Shown piece by piece: positions 1 through 4,455 of a DNA stretch of 5,576 nucleotides (the stretch's first letter is position 1; each line of letters opens with the position of its first letter). Made by a program: the position numbers and the translations under genes. The notes below the pieces were generated by a model. It was given only the letters and a program-made list of their open reading frames with translations, was not told the DNA's origin and made no database searches. This DNA comes from Candidatus Atribacteria bacterium 4572_76. GTDB lineage: Bacteria; Atribacterota; Phoenicimicrobiia; Phoenicimicrobiales; Phoenicimicrobiaceae. The DNA lies in contig NBMG01000111.1 of the NCBI GenBank assembly GCA_002084865.1, forward strand, positions 1 through 5,576. The letters are read 5' to 3'.

Positions 1-642
1 GAAGAGCTTTCCACTTTGGAAGAAGGAGATAAACTGTTCTCTTTTATCGGACCCTTAGGCAAAGAAACCGAGATTGAAAATTACGGAAAAGTAATAACCG
101 TAGGCGGGGGTACCGGGATCGCCTGTATCCATCCTATTGCCCGTGCCCTAAAAGAGGCCGGTAACGAAGTTATCTCCATTATCGGAGCCCGCAACAAAGA
201 ACTGATTATCATGGAAGAGGAGATAAGAAAAGCCTCCTCGGAACTGATTGTTACTACCGATGACGGCAGCTATGGCCGAAAGGGTTTTGTCACCCAAGTC
301 TTAAAAGAACTCCTGGATAAGGATAAATCCATCAAGAAGGTCTGGACTATCGGACCACCTATCATGATGAAGGTGACCTGTGAGACCACCAAACCTTATT
401 CTGTTGATACCATAGTCAGCTTAAATAGTATTATGGTAGACGGTACCGGAATGTGTGGTTCCTGTAGAGTTACCATCGGAGGAGAGACCAAATTTGTCTG
501 TACCGATGGTCCGGAATTTGACGGGCAATTAGTAGATTGGGAAGAATTTTCCAACCGTCTTTCCCGCTACAAAGATGCGGAGAAAAAATCCTGGGATCTC
601 TACCACGATCATGTATGTACCTGCGGAAGGGGGACCAACTAA
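1..642 (+). CDS. nfnA: NfnA (SudB-like) subunit of NADH-dependent ferredoxin:NADP+ oxidoreductase, 5' truncated
   Basis: This is the small FAD/[2Fe-2S] subunit of the cytoplasmic electron-bifurcating transhydrogenase Nfn, related to sulfide dehydrogenase SudB and dihydroorotate dehydrogenase PyrK. It handles the NADH side of the complex. The frame is open from base 1, so the start lies upstream; the TTG at 16 is internal. The visible 213 residues lack roughly the first 65-70 of a usual ~280, including most of the FAD-binding barrel. Visible parts are the nucleotide-binding VGGGTGIA loop (near residue 35), the GARNKE segment, and a cluster motif D147-x4-C152-x2-C155-x11-C167 followed by DGPEFDG. 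An Asp in place of the first Cys is typical of Nfn, as I recall, and separates it from PyrK. The C-terminus has an extra CTCGRG pair of cysteines. It overlaps nfnB by one base. Family assignment is secure. The choice of Nfn over a sulfide dehydrogenase role rests on family knowledge. Confidence 0.93.
   Translation, partial: EELSTLEEGDKLFSFIGPLGKETEIENYGKVITVGGGTGIACIHPIARALKEAGNEVISIIGARNKELIIMEEEIRKASSELIVTTDDGSYGRKGFVTQVLKELLDKDKSIKKVWTIGPPIMMKVTCETTKPYSVDTIVSLNSIMVDGTGMCGSCRVTIGGETKFVCTDGPEFDGQLVDWEEFSNRLSRYKDAEKKSWDLYHDHVCTCGRGTN
625..634 (+). promoter_or_regulatory. Ribosome binding site of nfnB, inside nfnA
   Basis: The purine run GGAAGGGGGA lies within the last codons of nfnA, 7 nt before the ATG at 642. 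With the TAATG stop-start overlap it supports ATG 642 as the true start of nfnB, rather than the in-frame ATG at 537 inside nfnA. It also points to coupled translation of the two subunits. Confidence 0.75.
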
Positions 643-2075
643 TGGCTGAAATGATACCGGTAAAAGAAAGAATGCAAAGAGAGCAGGTTCCCATGCCCGA
701 ACAAGGACCCAAAGAGAGAAGATGCAATTTTAAAGAAGTACCCTTAGGCTACACCCGGGAACAGGCCATTTATGAGGCTCAAAGATGTCTGCAGTGCAAA
801 AATCCTAAATGTGTTCCCGGTTGCCCGGCGGAGATTAATATCCCTAAATTTATCGAAAAGATTGTGGAGGAAGATTTTGCCGGCGCTTATCGAGAAATAT
901 TAAAGACCGATGACCTTCCGGCTATAACCGGAAGGGTATGCCCTCAGGAAGAACAGTGTCAGCAGGTCTGCATTTTAGAAAAACAGGGAAAACCGATCGC
1001 TATCGGTCGATTGGAACGTTTTGTGGCTGATTGGGCTCGCCAGAATAACATTCACGGTAAATTACCCCAGATCAGCAAGAAAGAACAGAGAGTAGCCATA
1101 GTAGGTTCCGGCCCTGCCGGACTCATCTGTGCCGCTGATTTAGCTAAATTAGGCTACCAGGTAACTATCTTTGAAGCCTTACACCAACCCGGAGGAGTCC
1201 TGGTCTACGGTATTCCCGAATTTCGACTCCCTAAAACGATAGTAGAGTATGAGGTAAAAGAGATTGAAAAATTAGGGGTGAAAGTAGTAACCGATTTTGT
1301 AGTAGGGACTACCAAAAGTGTAGATGAATTAACTAAAGAATTTGATGCCATCTTCTTAGCCAACGGGGCAGGGGCCCCCCGGTTTATGAATATCCCCGGA
1401 GAGAACTTAAATGATGTCTATTCAGCCAATGAGTTCCTTACCCGTTCTAATCTGATGAAGGCCTATGCCTTCCCCGAATACGATACTCCTATTAAGATAG
1501 GGAAAAGGGCAGCTACTATCGGTGCCGGAAATGTGGCGATGGATTCAGCCCGTACTGCCTTAAGATTAGGAGCCGAAAAGTCCTATATCGTCTATCGCCG
1601 CTCCCGCAAAGAAGTTCCGGCTCGGGCAGAGGAAGTCCATCATGCCGAAGAAGAGGGGATTATCTTTAATTTCCTTACCCTCCCGGTTAAAGTATTAGGT
1701 GATGATAAAGGTAATGTTATCGGAATGGAATGTCTGAAGATGGAATTAGGTGAACCGGATGATTCAGGTAGAAGAAGACCTATCCCCATCCCCGGTTCCA
1801 ATTTTGTAATTGAAGTAGATATGGTTATCGATGCTATAGGCACTTCAGCTAATCCTATTGTAGCCCGCAGTGCCAGCGGAGTAAAGATTAACCAGTGGGG
1901 TTATTTTGTTATAGATGATAACACCAAAACTACTACTAAAGAAGGGATATTTGCCGGAGGAGATATTGTTCGTGGTTCGGCAACCGTAATCTCGGCAGTA
2001 GGAGATGGCAAGGTAGCCGCTCGGGCGATTGATGAATTTTTATCTTCGGGTAAAAGTTTGAGAAAAAATAAATAA
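642..2075 (+). CDS. nfnB: NfnB, GltA-like large subunit of NADH-dependent ferredoxin:NADP+ oxidoreductase
   Basis: This 477-residue flavoprotein belongs to the glutamate synthase small-subunit (GltA/GltD-like) family. Paired with NfnA, it is the subunit that carries the bifurcating FAD, two [4Fe-4S] clusters and the NADP(H) site. The N-terminal iron-sulfur domain has C49-x2-C52-x4-C57-x3-C61, and a second group at C100, C106 and C110. The FAD-binding GSGPAG is at 155-160 with the acidic end of the second strand at E178. The NADPH-binding GAGNVA is at 294-299, followed by YRRSR (318-322), whose arginines suit the 2'-phosphate of NADPH. The C-terminal FAD motif AGGDIVRG is at 438-445. The length is normal for the family. 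The reading frame also extends upstream into nfnA, but the overlapping ATG at 642 with a good ribosome site is the likely start. A stand-alone glutamate synthase beta subunit is the alternative; the adjacent nfnA argues against it. Confidence 0.93.
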   Translation: MAEMIPVKERMQREQVPMPEQGPKERRCNFKEVPLGYTREQAIYEAQRCLQCKNPKCVPGCPAEINIPKFIEKIVEEDFAGAYREILKTDDLPAITGRVCPQEEQCQQVCILEKQGKPIAIGRLERFVADWARQNNIHGKLPQISKKEQRVAIVGSGPAGLICAADLAKLGYQVTIFEALHQPGGVLVYGIPEFRLPKTIVEYEVKEIEKLGVKVVTDFVVGTTKSVDELTKEFDAIFLANGAGAPRFMNIPGENLNDVYSANEFLTRSNLMKAYAFPEYDTPIKIGKRAATIGAGNVAMDSARTALRLGAEKSYIVYRRSRKEVPARAEEVHHAEEEGIIFNFLTLPVKVLGDDKGNVIGMECLKMELGEPDDSGRRRPIPIPGSNFVIEVDMVIDAIGTSANPIVARSASGVKINQWGYFVIDDNTKTTTKEGIFAGGDIVRGSATVISAVGDGKVAARAIDEFLSSGKSLRKNK

Positions 2076-2120
2076 CATGAATTATTCTAAAAAAGGGAGG
2101 TGCAGTACCAGGCTGTAAAG

Positions 2121-2144
2121 AAAATTGAGAATTTTATTTTTTTT
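2121..2144 (+). terminator. Weak AT-rich terminator-like hairpin after nfnAB
   Basis: AAAATT (2121-2126) and AATTTT (2130-2135) form a 6-bp stem with a 3-nt loop. After one A comes a run of eight T (2137-2144). The geometry is that of an intrinsic terminator, but the stem has only A-T pairs, so it would be weak. It is the only such structure I see between nfnB and the dehydrogenase gene. Confidence 0.3.
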
Positions 2145-2185
2145 AAATTATGCTTAAGTTAAATTAAAATTTTTAAAAATTATTT

Positions 2186-2191
2186 AGGAGG
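2186..2191 (+). promoter_or_regulatory. Ribosome binding site of the glutamate dehydrogenase gene
   Basis: A perfect AGGAGG lies 10 nt upstream of ATG 2202, in a very AT-rich leader. It fixes the start of the broken dehydrogenase gene and shows that its translation signal is intact. Confidence 0.8.
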
Positions 2192-2201
2192 ACTTTTAAA
2201 A

Positions 2202-2429
2202 ATGTCTAAAGAAATGAACCCTTTTGAATTAGTACAAGCTCAATTTGACCATAATGCAGAAGTGCTTAATCTTGACCCTGCTTTACGCGAGTTTATGAGA
2301 GAGCCAGAAAGAGCTATACAATTTACTATTCCTATAGATATGGACAATGGTACCACCAAGACATTTACCGGTTTTAGAGTTCAACATTCTACCTTCGTTT
2401 CGCTGAAGATGAAACAATCGATATGGTAA
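2202..2429 (+). CDS. gdhA: N-terminal fragment of glutamate dehydrogenase
   Basis: This 75-codon open frame is what ribosomes would make from ATG 2202. Residues 1 to about 64 are a normal GDH N-terminus (PFELVQAQFDHNAEVL, then the strand region IPIDMDNG and FTGFRVQHS). The last dozen residues, from about 2394, are out-of-frame read-through ending at TAG-free sequence until TAA at 2427-2429. The fragment lacks all three substrate lysines and the NAD domain, so it cannot be an enzyme by itself. Confidence 0.7.
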   Translation: MSKEMNPFELVQAQFDHNAEVLNLDPALREFMREPERAIQFTIPIDMDNGTTKTFTGFRVQHSTFVSLKMKQSIW

Positions 2430-3481
2430 AGCAATTGGCTATGATGATGGCTTGGAAATGTGCAGTGGTAGATATTCCTCTGGGCGGAGGCAAGGGCGGA
2501 ATTGTTGTAGATCCAAGAAAATTAACCGATAGAGAGACTGAAAGATTATGCCGGGGTTGGGTTAGAAAAGTATATGACCTTGTTGGTCCGGAAATAGATG
2601 TCCCTGCACCGGATGTGGGTACTAATCCTCAGGATATGCTCTGGATTATGGATGAATATGATGTTATCAATAGAAACAGAAAACCTGGTTTTGTTACCGG
2701 AAAGGCAGTGGGAGTTGGCGGTTCATTGGGTAGAACTGAGGCTACCGGTTACGGAGCGGTTTACTGTATTCGAGAAGCCCTAAAGAGGCTGGGTATTGAT
2801 TTTAAAGATGCTACTGCTTCTATTCAAGGCGCGGGGAATGTTGCCCAGTATACCTGTGAAAAATTTGTTCAATATGGTGGAAAAGTAGTAGCAATGTCAT
2901 GTTGGGATTCTAAAGATAAAAAAGCTTATACTTACAGTTGCGAAAAAGGAATTAATCCTGAAGATTTACTTGCTCCGGGTACTTTGGATAAATTTGGTAC
3001 TATCGATCCGGAAAAAGCCAAATCTTTTGGTTGGACGAAAGAAGACGGAGACGCCTGGTTGAGCAAAAAAGTTAATGTTCTTATACCTGCGGCTTTAGGG
3101 CAGGCAGTTACTCAAGATAATGTAAATGAAATTAATTTTGATACAGTTAAAATTTATGCGGAAGCAGCCAATACTCCTACTACTTTAGAAGCAGATGAAG
3201 TACTGAAAGCAAAGGGTGTCTATATGATTCCTGATTTCCTTTGTAATGCAGGTGGGGTAACTGTTTCGTATTTTGAACAAGTCCAAAATAATATGAATTA
3301 TTATTGGCCAAAAGATGAAGTTTTAGAAAAGTTAGATAATATTATGACCAATGCATTCAATGCAGTAGCAGATTTAGCTATTGAGGAAAAATGTTTTACC
3401 CGAGATGCTGCTTATTTAATCGCGATTCAGCGTGTAGCTAAAGCAGTAGAAGGTAGAGGTTGGGTAAAACCTAAAAAATAA
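2423..3481 (+). CDS. gdhA: C-terminal fragment of glutamate dehydrogenase with catalytic and NAD(P) domains
   Basis: This open frame has 352 codons from its first ATG, but homology in the same frame extends upstream to about 2393 (LRFAEDETID), so ATG 2423 is not a natural start and has no good ribosome site. It keeps WKCAVVDIPLGGGKGG with the catalytic-type lysines, APDVGTN, the GRTEATGYG stretch that begins the Rossmann domain, the dinucleotide motif GAGNVA in place of the common GFGNVG, EAANTPTT, and the C-terminal PDFLCNAGGVTVSYFEW-type helix region (here ending FEQVQN). The frame runs cleanly to TAA 3479-3481. It could be an active dehydrogenase only if joined to the N-terminal part and the missing loop. 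Confidence 0.75.
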   Translation: MVKQLAMMMAWKCAVVDIPLGGGKGGIVVDPRKLTDRETERLCRGWVRKVYDLVGPEIDVPAPDVGTNPQDMLWIMDEYDVINRNRKPGFVTGKAVGVGGSLGRTEATGYGAVYCIREALKRLGIDFKDATASIQGAGNVAQYTCEKFVQYGGKVVAMSCWDSKDKKAYTYSCEKGINPEDLLAPGTLDKFGTIDPEKAKSFGWTKEDGDAWLSKKVNVLIPAALGQAVTQDNVNEINFDTVKIYAEAANTPTTLEADEVLKAKGVYMIPDFLCNAGGVTVSYFEQVQNNMNYYWPKDEVLEKLDNIMTNAFNAVADLAIEEKCFTRDAAYLIAIQRVAKAVEGRGWVKPKK

Positions 3482-3485
3482 AATT

Positions 3486-3517
3486 AGTATCTCGTATCTC
3501 GTGAATCGTATCTCGTA
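3486..3517 (+). repeat. Heptamer repeat arm 1L (left arm of inverted pair 1)
   Basis: Thirty-two bases read as four and a half 7-nt units: AGTATCT, CGTATCT, CGTGAAT, CGTATCT, CGTA. It begins 4 nt after the dehydrogenase stop. Bases 3486-3502 match the reverse complement of 3595-3611 at 16 of 17 positions, so it pairs with arm 1R. Confidence 0.85.
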
Positions 3518-3580
3518 AAAAATAGATAGTCAGAAAGATTAAAGAAATTTAAAAATTATATATTAGAATGTATTTTTCTG
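3518..3580. other. AT-rich spacer between heptamer arms 1L and 1R
   Basis: This 63-nt segment between the two repeat arms is strongly A/T-rich and non-coding. It holds a TATATT (3559-3564) that resembles a -10 box, but no -35 element stands at a suitable distance. I see no other structure in it. Confidence 0.5.
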
Positions 3581-3581
3581 G

Positions 3582-3618
3582 CGAGATACTAAATACGAGA
3601 TACGAGATACGAAATATG
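3582..3618 (-). repeat. Heptamer repeat arm 1R (right arm of inverted pair 1)
   Basis: Read on the minus strand, this is CATATTT, CGTATCT, CGTATCT, CGTATTT, AGTATCT, CG: the same 7-nt unit as arm 1L in opposite orientation. It ends 3 nt before the ribosome site of the P-loop gene. With arm 1L it could fold a long imperfect hairpin across the whole intergenic region. Confidence 0.85.
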
Positions 3619-3621
3619 TTG

Positions 3622-3629
3622 GGAGAAGG
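3622..3629 (+). promoter_or_regulatory. Ribosome binding site for the GTG-started P-loop gene
   Basis: GGAGAAGG stands 9 nt before GTG 3639 and supports that non-ATG start. No in-frame ATG lies nearby, and the glycine-rich loop begins only seven residues after the GTG, as expected for a P-loop protein. Confidence 0.7.
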
Positions 3630-3638
3630 TAATTAAAA

Positions 3639-3884
3639 GTGGAGATATTTGTTCTAATAGGAGGGAGCGGAACCGGCAAGAGTCACAAGGCCTTATTAAT
3701 TGCCCATAGATATAATATAGATTATGTAATTGATGATGGTCTTTTAATAAGGAAAGATAAAATATTAGCCGGACATTCTGCAAAAAAGGATAAGAACAGA
3801 ATTCAAGCCATTAGGACAGCTATTTTCGAAGACCCTTCTCATGCGGAAAATCGGCGAGAGAGCGATAGTAAGGCCTCCTTTTAG
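3639..3884 (+). CDS. P-loop NTPase N-terminal fragment
   Basis: This 81-codon frame starts at GTG with a good ribosome site. It opens with a hydrophobic strand and a perfect Walker A, GGSGTGKS, at residues 8-15. A strand ending in IDDG (31-34) follows, where the acidic pair could serve as a metal- or nucleotide-binding site, and then a lysine-rich AGHSAKKDK stretch. Genuine coding ends near residue 71 (HAEN). The last ten residues are basic and Ser-rich and look like out-of-frame read-through. There is no Walker B, so the fragment is too short for a working NTPase. Confidence 0.7.
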   Translation: MEIFVLIGGSGTGKSHKALLIAHRYNIDYVIDDGLLIRKDKILAGHSAKKDKNRIQAIRTAIFEDPSHAENRRESDSKASF

Positions 3885-4158
3885 TTACTTTGGAAAATTA
3901 TATGTTTCTGAAAATGCAATTTTAGATATAATTATTTATACACTTAAAGATTTCAAAGAAGTTGTAAAATTGGGTAAATCCCAAATCAGCATTAAAGAAG
4001 AAGGTATTTTGATAAACATTAGTTTGGTGCTGAGATATGGGGAAAACATTCCCCAGGTCGGATTAAAAATTCAAAAAAGTCTTAAAAAAGAATTAGAATA
4101 TATAACTGGCATAAATGTCATTTTAATCAATATTTTTGTTTATAAATTAAAATACTGA
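3841..4158 (+). CDS. Asp23/Gls24-like C-terminal fragment
   Basis: This frame has up to 105 codons and overlaps the P-loop frame by 44 nt. After IVRPPFSYFGK comes a pattern like Asp23/Gls24 proteins: a short strand KLYVS, a helix (ENAILDIIIYTLKDF), a strand ISIKEEGILINISLVLRYGENIP, an amphipathic helix IPQVGLKIQKSLKKELEYITG, and a last strand INVILINIFVYKLKY. The glycine-rich loop that often follows the first helix is short. ATG 3841 has no convincing ribosome site and lies inside the P-loop frame, so it is probably not a natural start. Separate translation cannot be excluded. Confidence 0.6.
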   Translation: MRKIGERAIVRPPFSYFGKLYVSENAILDIIIYTLKDFKEVVKLGKSQISIKEEGILINISLVLRYGENIPQVGLKIQKSLKKELEYITGINVILINIFVYKLKY

Positions 4159-4161
4159 AAT

Positions 4162-4189
4162 TAGCGGACAGCGTTTAGCGTGGGGCGTA
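4162..4189 (+). repeat. Short TAGCG/AGCG repeat cluster
   Basis: TTAGCGGA, CAGCGT, TTAGCGTG and GGGCGT stand next to each other just after the Asp23-like stop codon. The recurring (T/C)AGCG core, about 7-9 nt apart, looks like a degenerate short tandem repeat distinct from the GTAT heptamers. Its function is unknown. Confidence 0.5.
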
Positions 4190-4198
4190 TAGAAAAAC

Positions 4199-4230
4199 AG
4201 TATATAGTATTGAGTATCGAGTATATAGTA
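4199..4230 (+). repeat. Heptamer repeat arm 2L (left arm of inverted pair 2)
   Basis: Thirty-two bases read as AGTATAT, AGTATTG, AGTATCG, AGTATAT, AGTA. This is the same four-and-a-half-unit layout as arm 1L, with a related unit. Bases 4207-4224 match the reverse complement of 4419-4436 at 17 of 18 positions. Confidence 0.85.
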
Positions 4231-4237
4231 AAAAAAT

Positions 4238-4266
4238 GCAAGGGGTTCAATGAATCTACCCTCTAC
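4238..4266. repeat. Imperfect palindrome, AGGGGTTCAA...CCCT type
   Basis: AGGG (4241-4244) and CCCT (4259-4262) flank an inner TTCA-A-TGAA (4246-4254), giving a slightly offset dyad. It resembles the small GGGGTTCAAT-type palindromes that I recall scattered in intergenic DNA of uncultivated bacteria. It lies inside heptamer pair 2. It has no coding content. Confidence 0.4.
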
Positions 4267-4284
4267 AAAAATACGATATATTCT

Positions 4285-4360
4285 CGTAATTGCGAGGGAG
4301 TTAAACGACCGAAGCAATCTCAAACGGGGATTGCCACGCTCTGATAAATCAGACAATGAC
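4285..4360. repeat. Degenerate CATTGCGAG-type palindromic (REP/MITE-like) element
   Basis: The element has terminal GTAATTG (4286-4292) and CAATGAC (4354-4360), inverted with one mismatch. It also has an inner hairpin GCAATC (4314-4319) / GATTGC (4329-4334) with a 9-nt loop, and a second small palindrome CTGAT-AA-ATCAG (4341-4352). The strings ATTGCGAGGGAG, CGACCGAAGCAATCTC and GGGGATTGCCACGCTC match a palindromic repeat I recall from many bacterial genomes. This copy has drifted: GCGAAG is replaced by TTAAAC, and the right half of the long stem is lost. It carries no ORF, so it would be non-autonomous or inert. Confidence 0.65.
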
Positions 4361-4405
4361 AGAAAAGTCAAAACAGTTTTTTGAGTTTTGAATTCCGATT
4401 TTCTT

Positions 4406-4440
4406 AACGCAATACGCAATACTCGATACGCAATACGATA
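4406..4440 (-). repeat. Heptamer repeat arm 2R (right arm of inverted pair 2)
   Basis: On the minus strand this reads, after TAT, as CGTATTG, CGTATCG, AGTATTG, CGTATTG, CGTT. It pairs with arm 2L and ends only about 4 nt before the ribosome site of the mutase gene, as arm 1R does for the P-loop gene. Confidence 0.85.
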
Positions 4441-4444
4441 AAAA

Positions 4445-4451
4445 AGAGGTG
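4445..4451 (+). promoter_or_regulatory. Ribosome binding site of methylmalonyl-CoA mutase
   Basis: AGAGGTG lies 4 nt before ATG 4456. The spacing is short but workable. It supports this ATG, which also gives residue numbering identical to the characterised Propionibacterium enzyme. Confidence 0.7.
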
Positions 4452-4455
4452 TAAG

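Larger units (their letters stand above)
2202..3481 (+). pseudogene. gdhA: Glutamate dehydrogenase (Glu/Leu/Phe/Val family), broken by a ~25-nt out-of-frame deletion
   Basis: The intact enzyme would catalyse reversible oxidative deamination of glutamate to 2-oxoglutarate and ammonia. The N-terminal part is read in one frame to about 2393 (ending VQHST). Homology resumes one frame over at about 2393 with LRFAEDETIDMVKQLA. In this family VQHS is followed by roughly xARGPxKGGxRF, so about eight residues are missing. Restoring 25 nt makes the gene 1305 nt, a 434-residue protein of normal family length. The lost loop carries the lysine equal to K89 of the Clostridium symbiosum enzyme, which binds substrate carboxylate. 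The lysines equal to K113 and K125 remain, exactly 12 residues apart (codons at 2456 and 2492). No other disruption is visible, so the lesion is recent or an assembly error. Family assignment is firm; substrate specificity within the family is not proven. Confidence 0.88.
3639..4158 (+). pseudogene. P-loop NTPase/Asp23-Gls24 two-domain protein, broken by an internal out-of-frame deletion
   Basis: Two overlapping frames (3639-3884 and 3841-4158) look like the two ends of one gene. From memory, anaerobic Firmicutes and relatives carry a protein of roughly 280-300 residues. It starts as a P-loop domain with an IDDGLLI motif and a later AIFxDPxHA motif, and ends with VRPTFSYLGK followed by an Asp23/Gls24 domain. 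Here AIFEDPSHAEN (frame 1) is followed within a few bases by GERAIVRPPFSYFGK (frame shifted by +1). If that family comparison holds, on the order of 100 or more residues of the middle are gone and the join is out of frame. The break lies near 3846-3860. The role of the intact protein is not known to me. The Asp23/Gls24 domain is linked with envelope stress in Gram-positive bacteria, but that does not transfer safely. Confidence 0.65.

Noticed and set aside
470..727. 85-codon minus-strand open frame opposite the nfnA-nfnB junction
   Set aside because: It lies opposite two well-supported genes and has no family features; a shadow frame.
1640..1843. 67-codon minus-strand open frame inside nfnB
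   Set aside because: It is low-complexity Ser/Pro/Ile-rich and antisense to a conserved part of nfnB; a shadow frame.
2391..2429. Programmed ribosomal frameshift in gdhA
   Set aside because: No slippery heptamer or downstream pseudoknot is apparent at the junction, and a conserved eight-residue loop is missing, so a frameshift alone would not make a normal enzyme.
2598..2783. 61-codon plus-strand frame inside the dehydrogenase gene
   Set aside because: The alternative frame overlaps the conserved APDVGTN-GRTEATGYG region, which is clearly coded in the other frame.
3559..3564. TATATT as a -10 promoter box for the P-loop gene (a similar one at 4277-4282)
   Set aside because: Both lie in very AT-rich DNA where such hexamers are frequent by chance, and neither has a TTGACA-like element 16-18 nt upstream.
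3486..3618. CRISPR array
   Set aside because: The repeats are only 7 nt, contiguous and inverted, with a single spacer between arms; there are no regular 25-40-nt repeats with unique spacers and no cas genes in view.
3589..3783. 64-codon minus-strand frame opposite arm 1R and the P-loop start
   Set aside because: It begins in the P-loop domain and runs into repeat sequence, with no ribosome site; a shadow frame.
3841..3884. Programmed +1 frameshift joining P-loop and Asp23 frames
   Set aside because: A large part of the expected protein between the two ends appears absent and no known +1 shift signal is visible; deletion is the simpler reading.
4368..4384. TCAAAA/TTTTGA hairpin as a terminator before the mutase gene
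   Set aside because: It is a short A-T-dominated stem whose T-run is part of the stem, with no U-tract after it; not distinguishable from chance.
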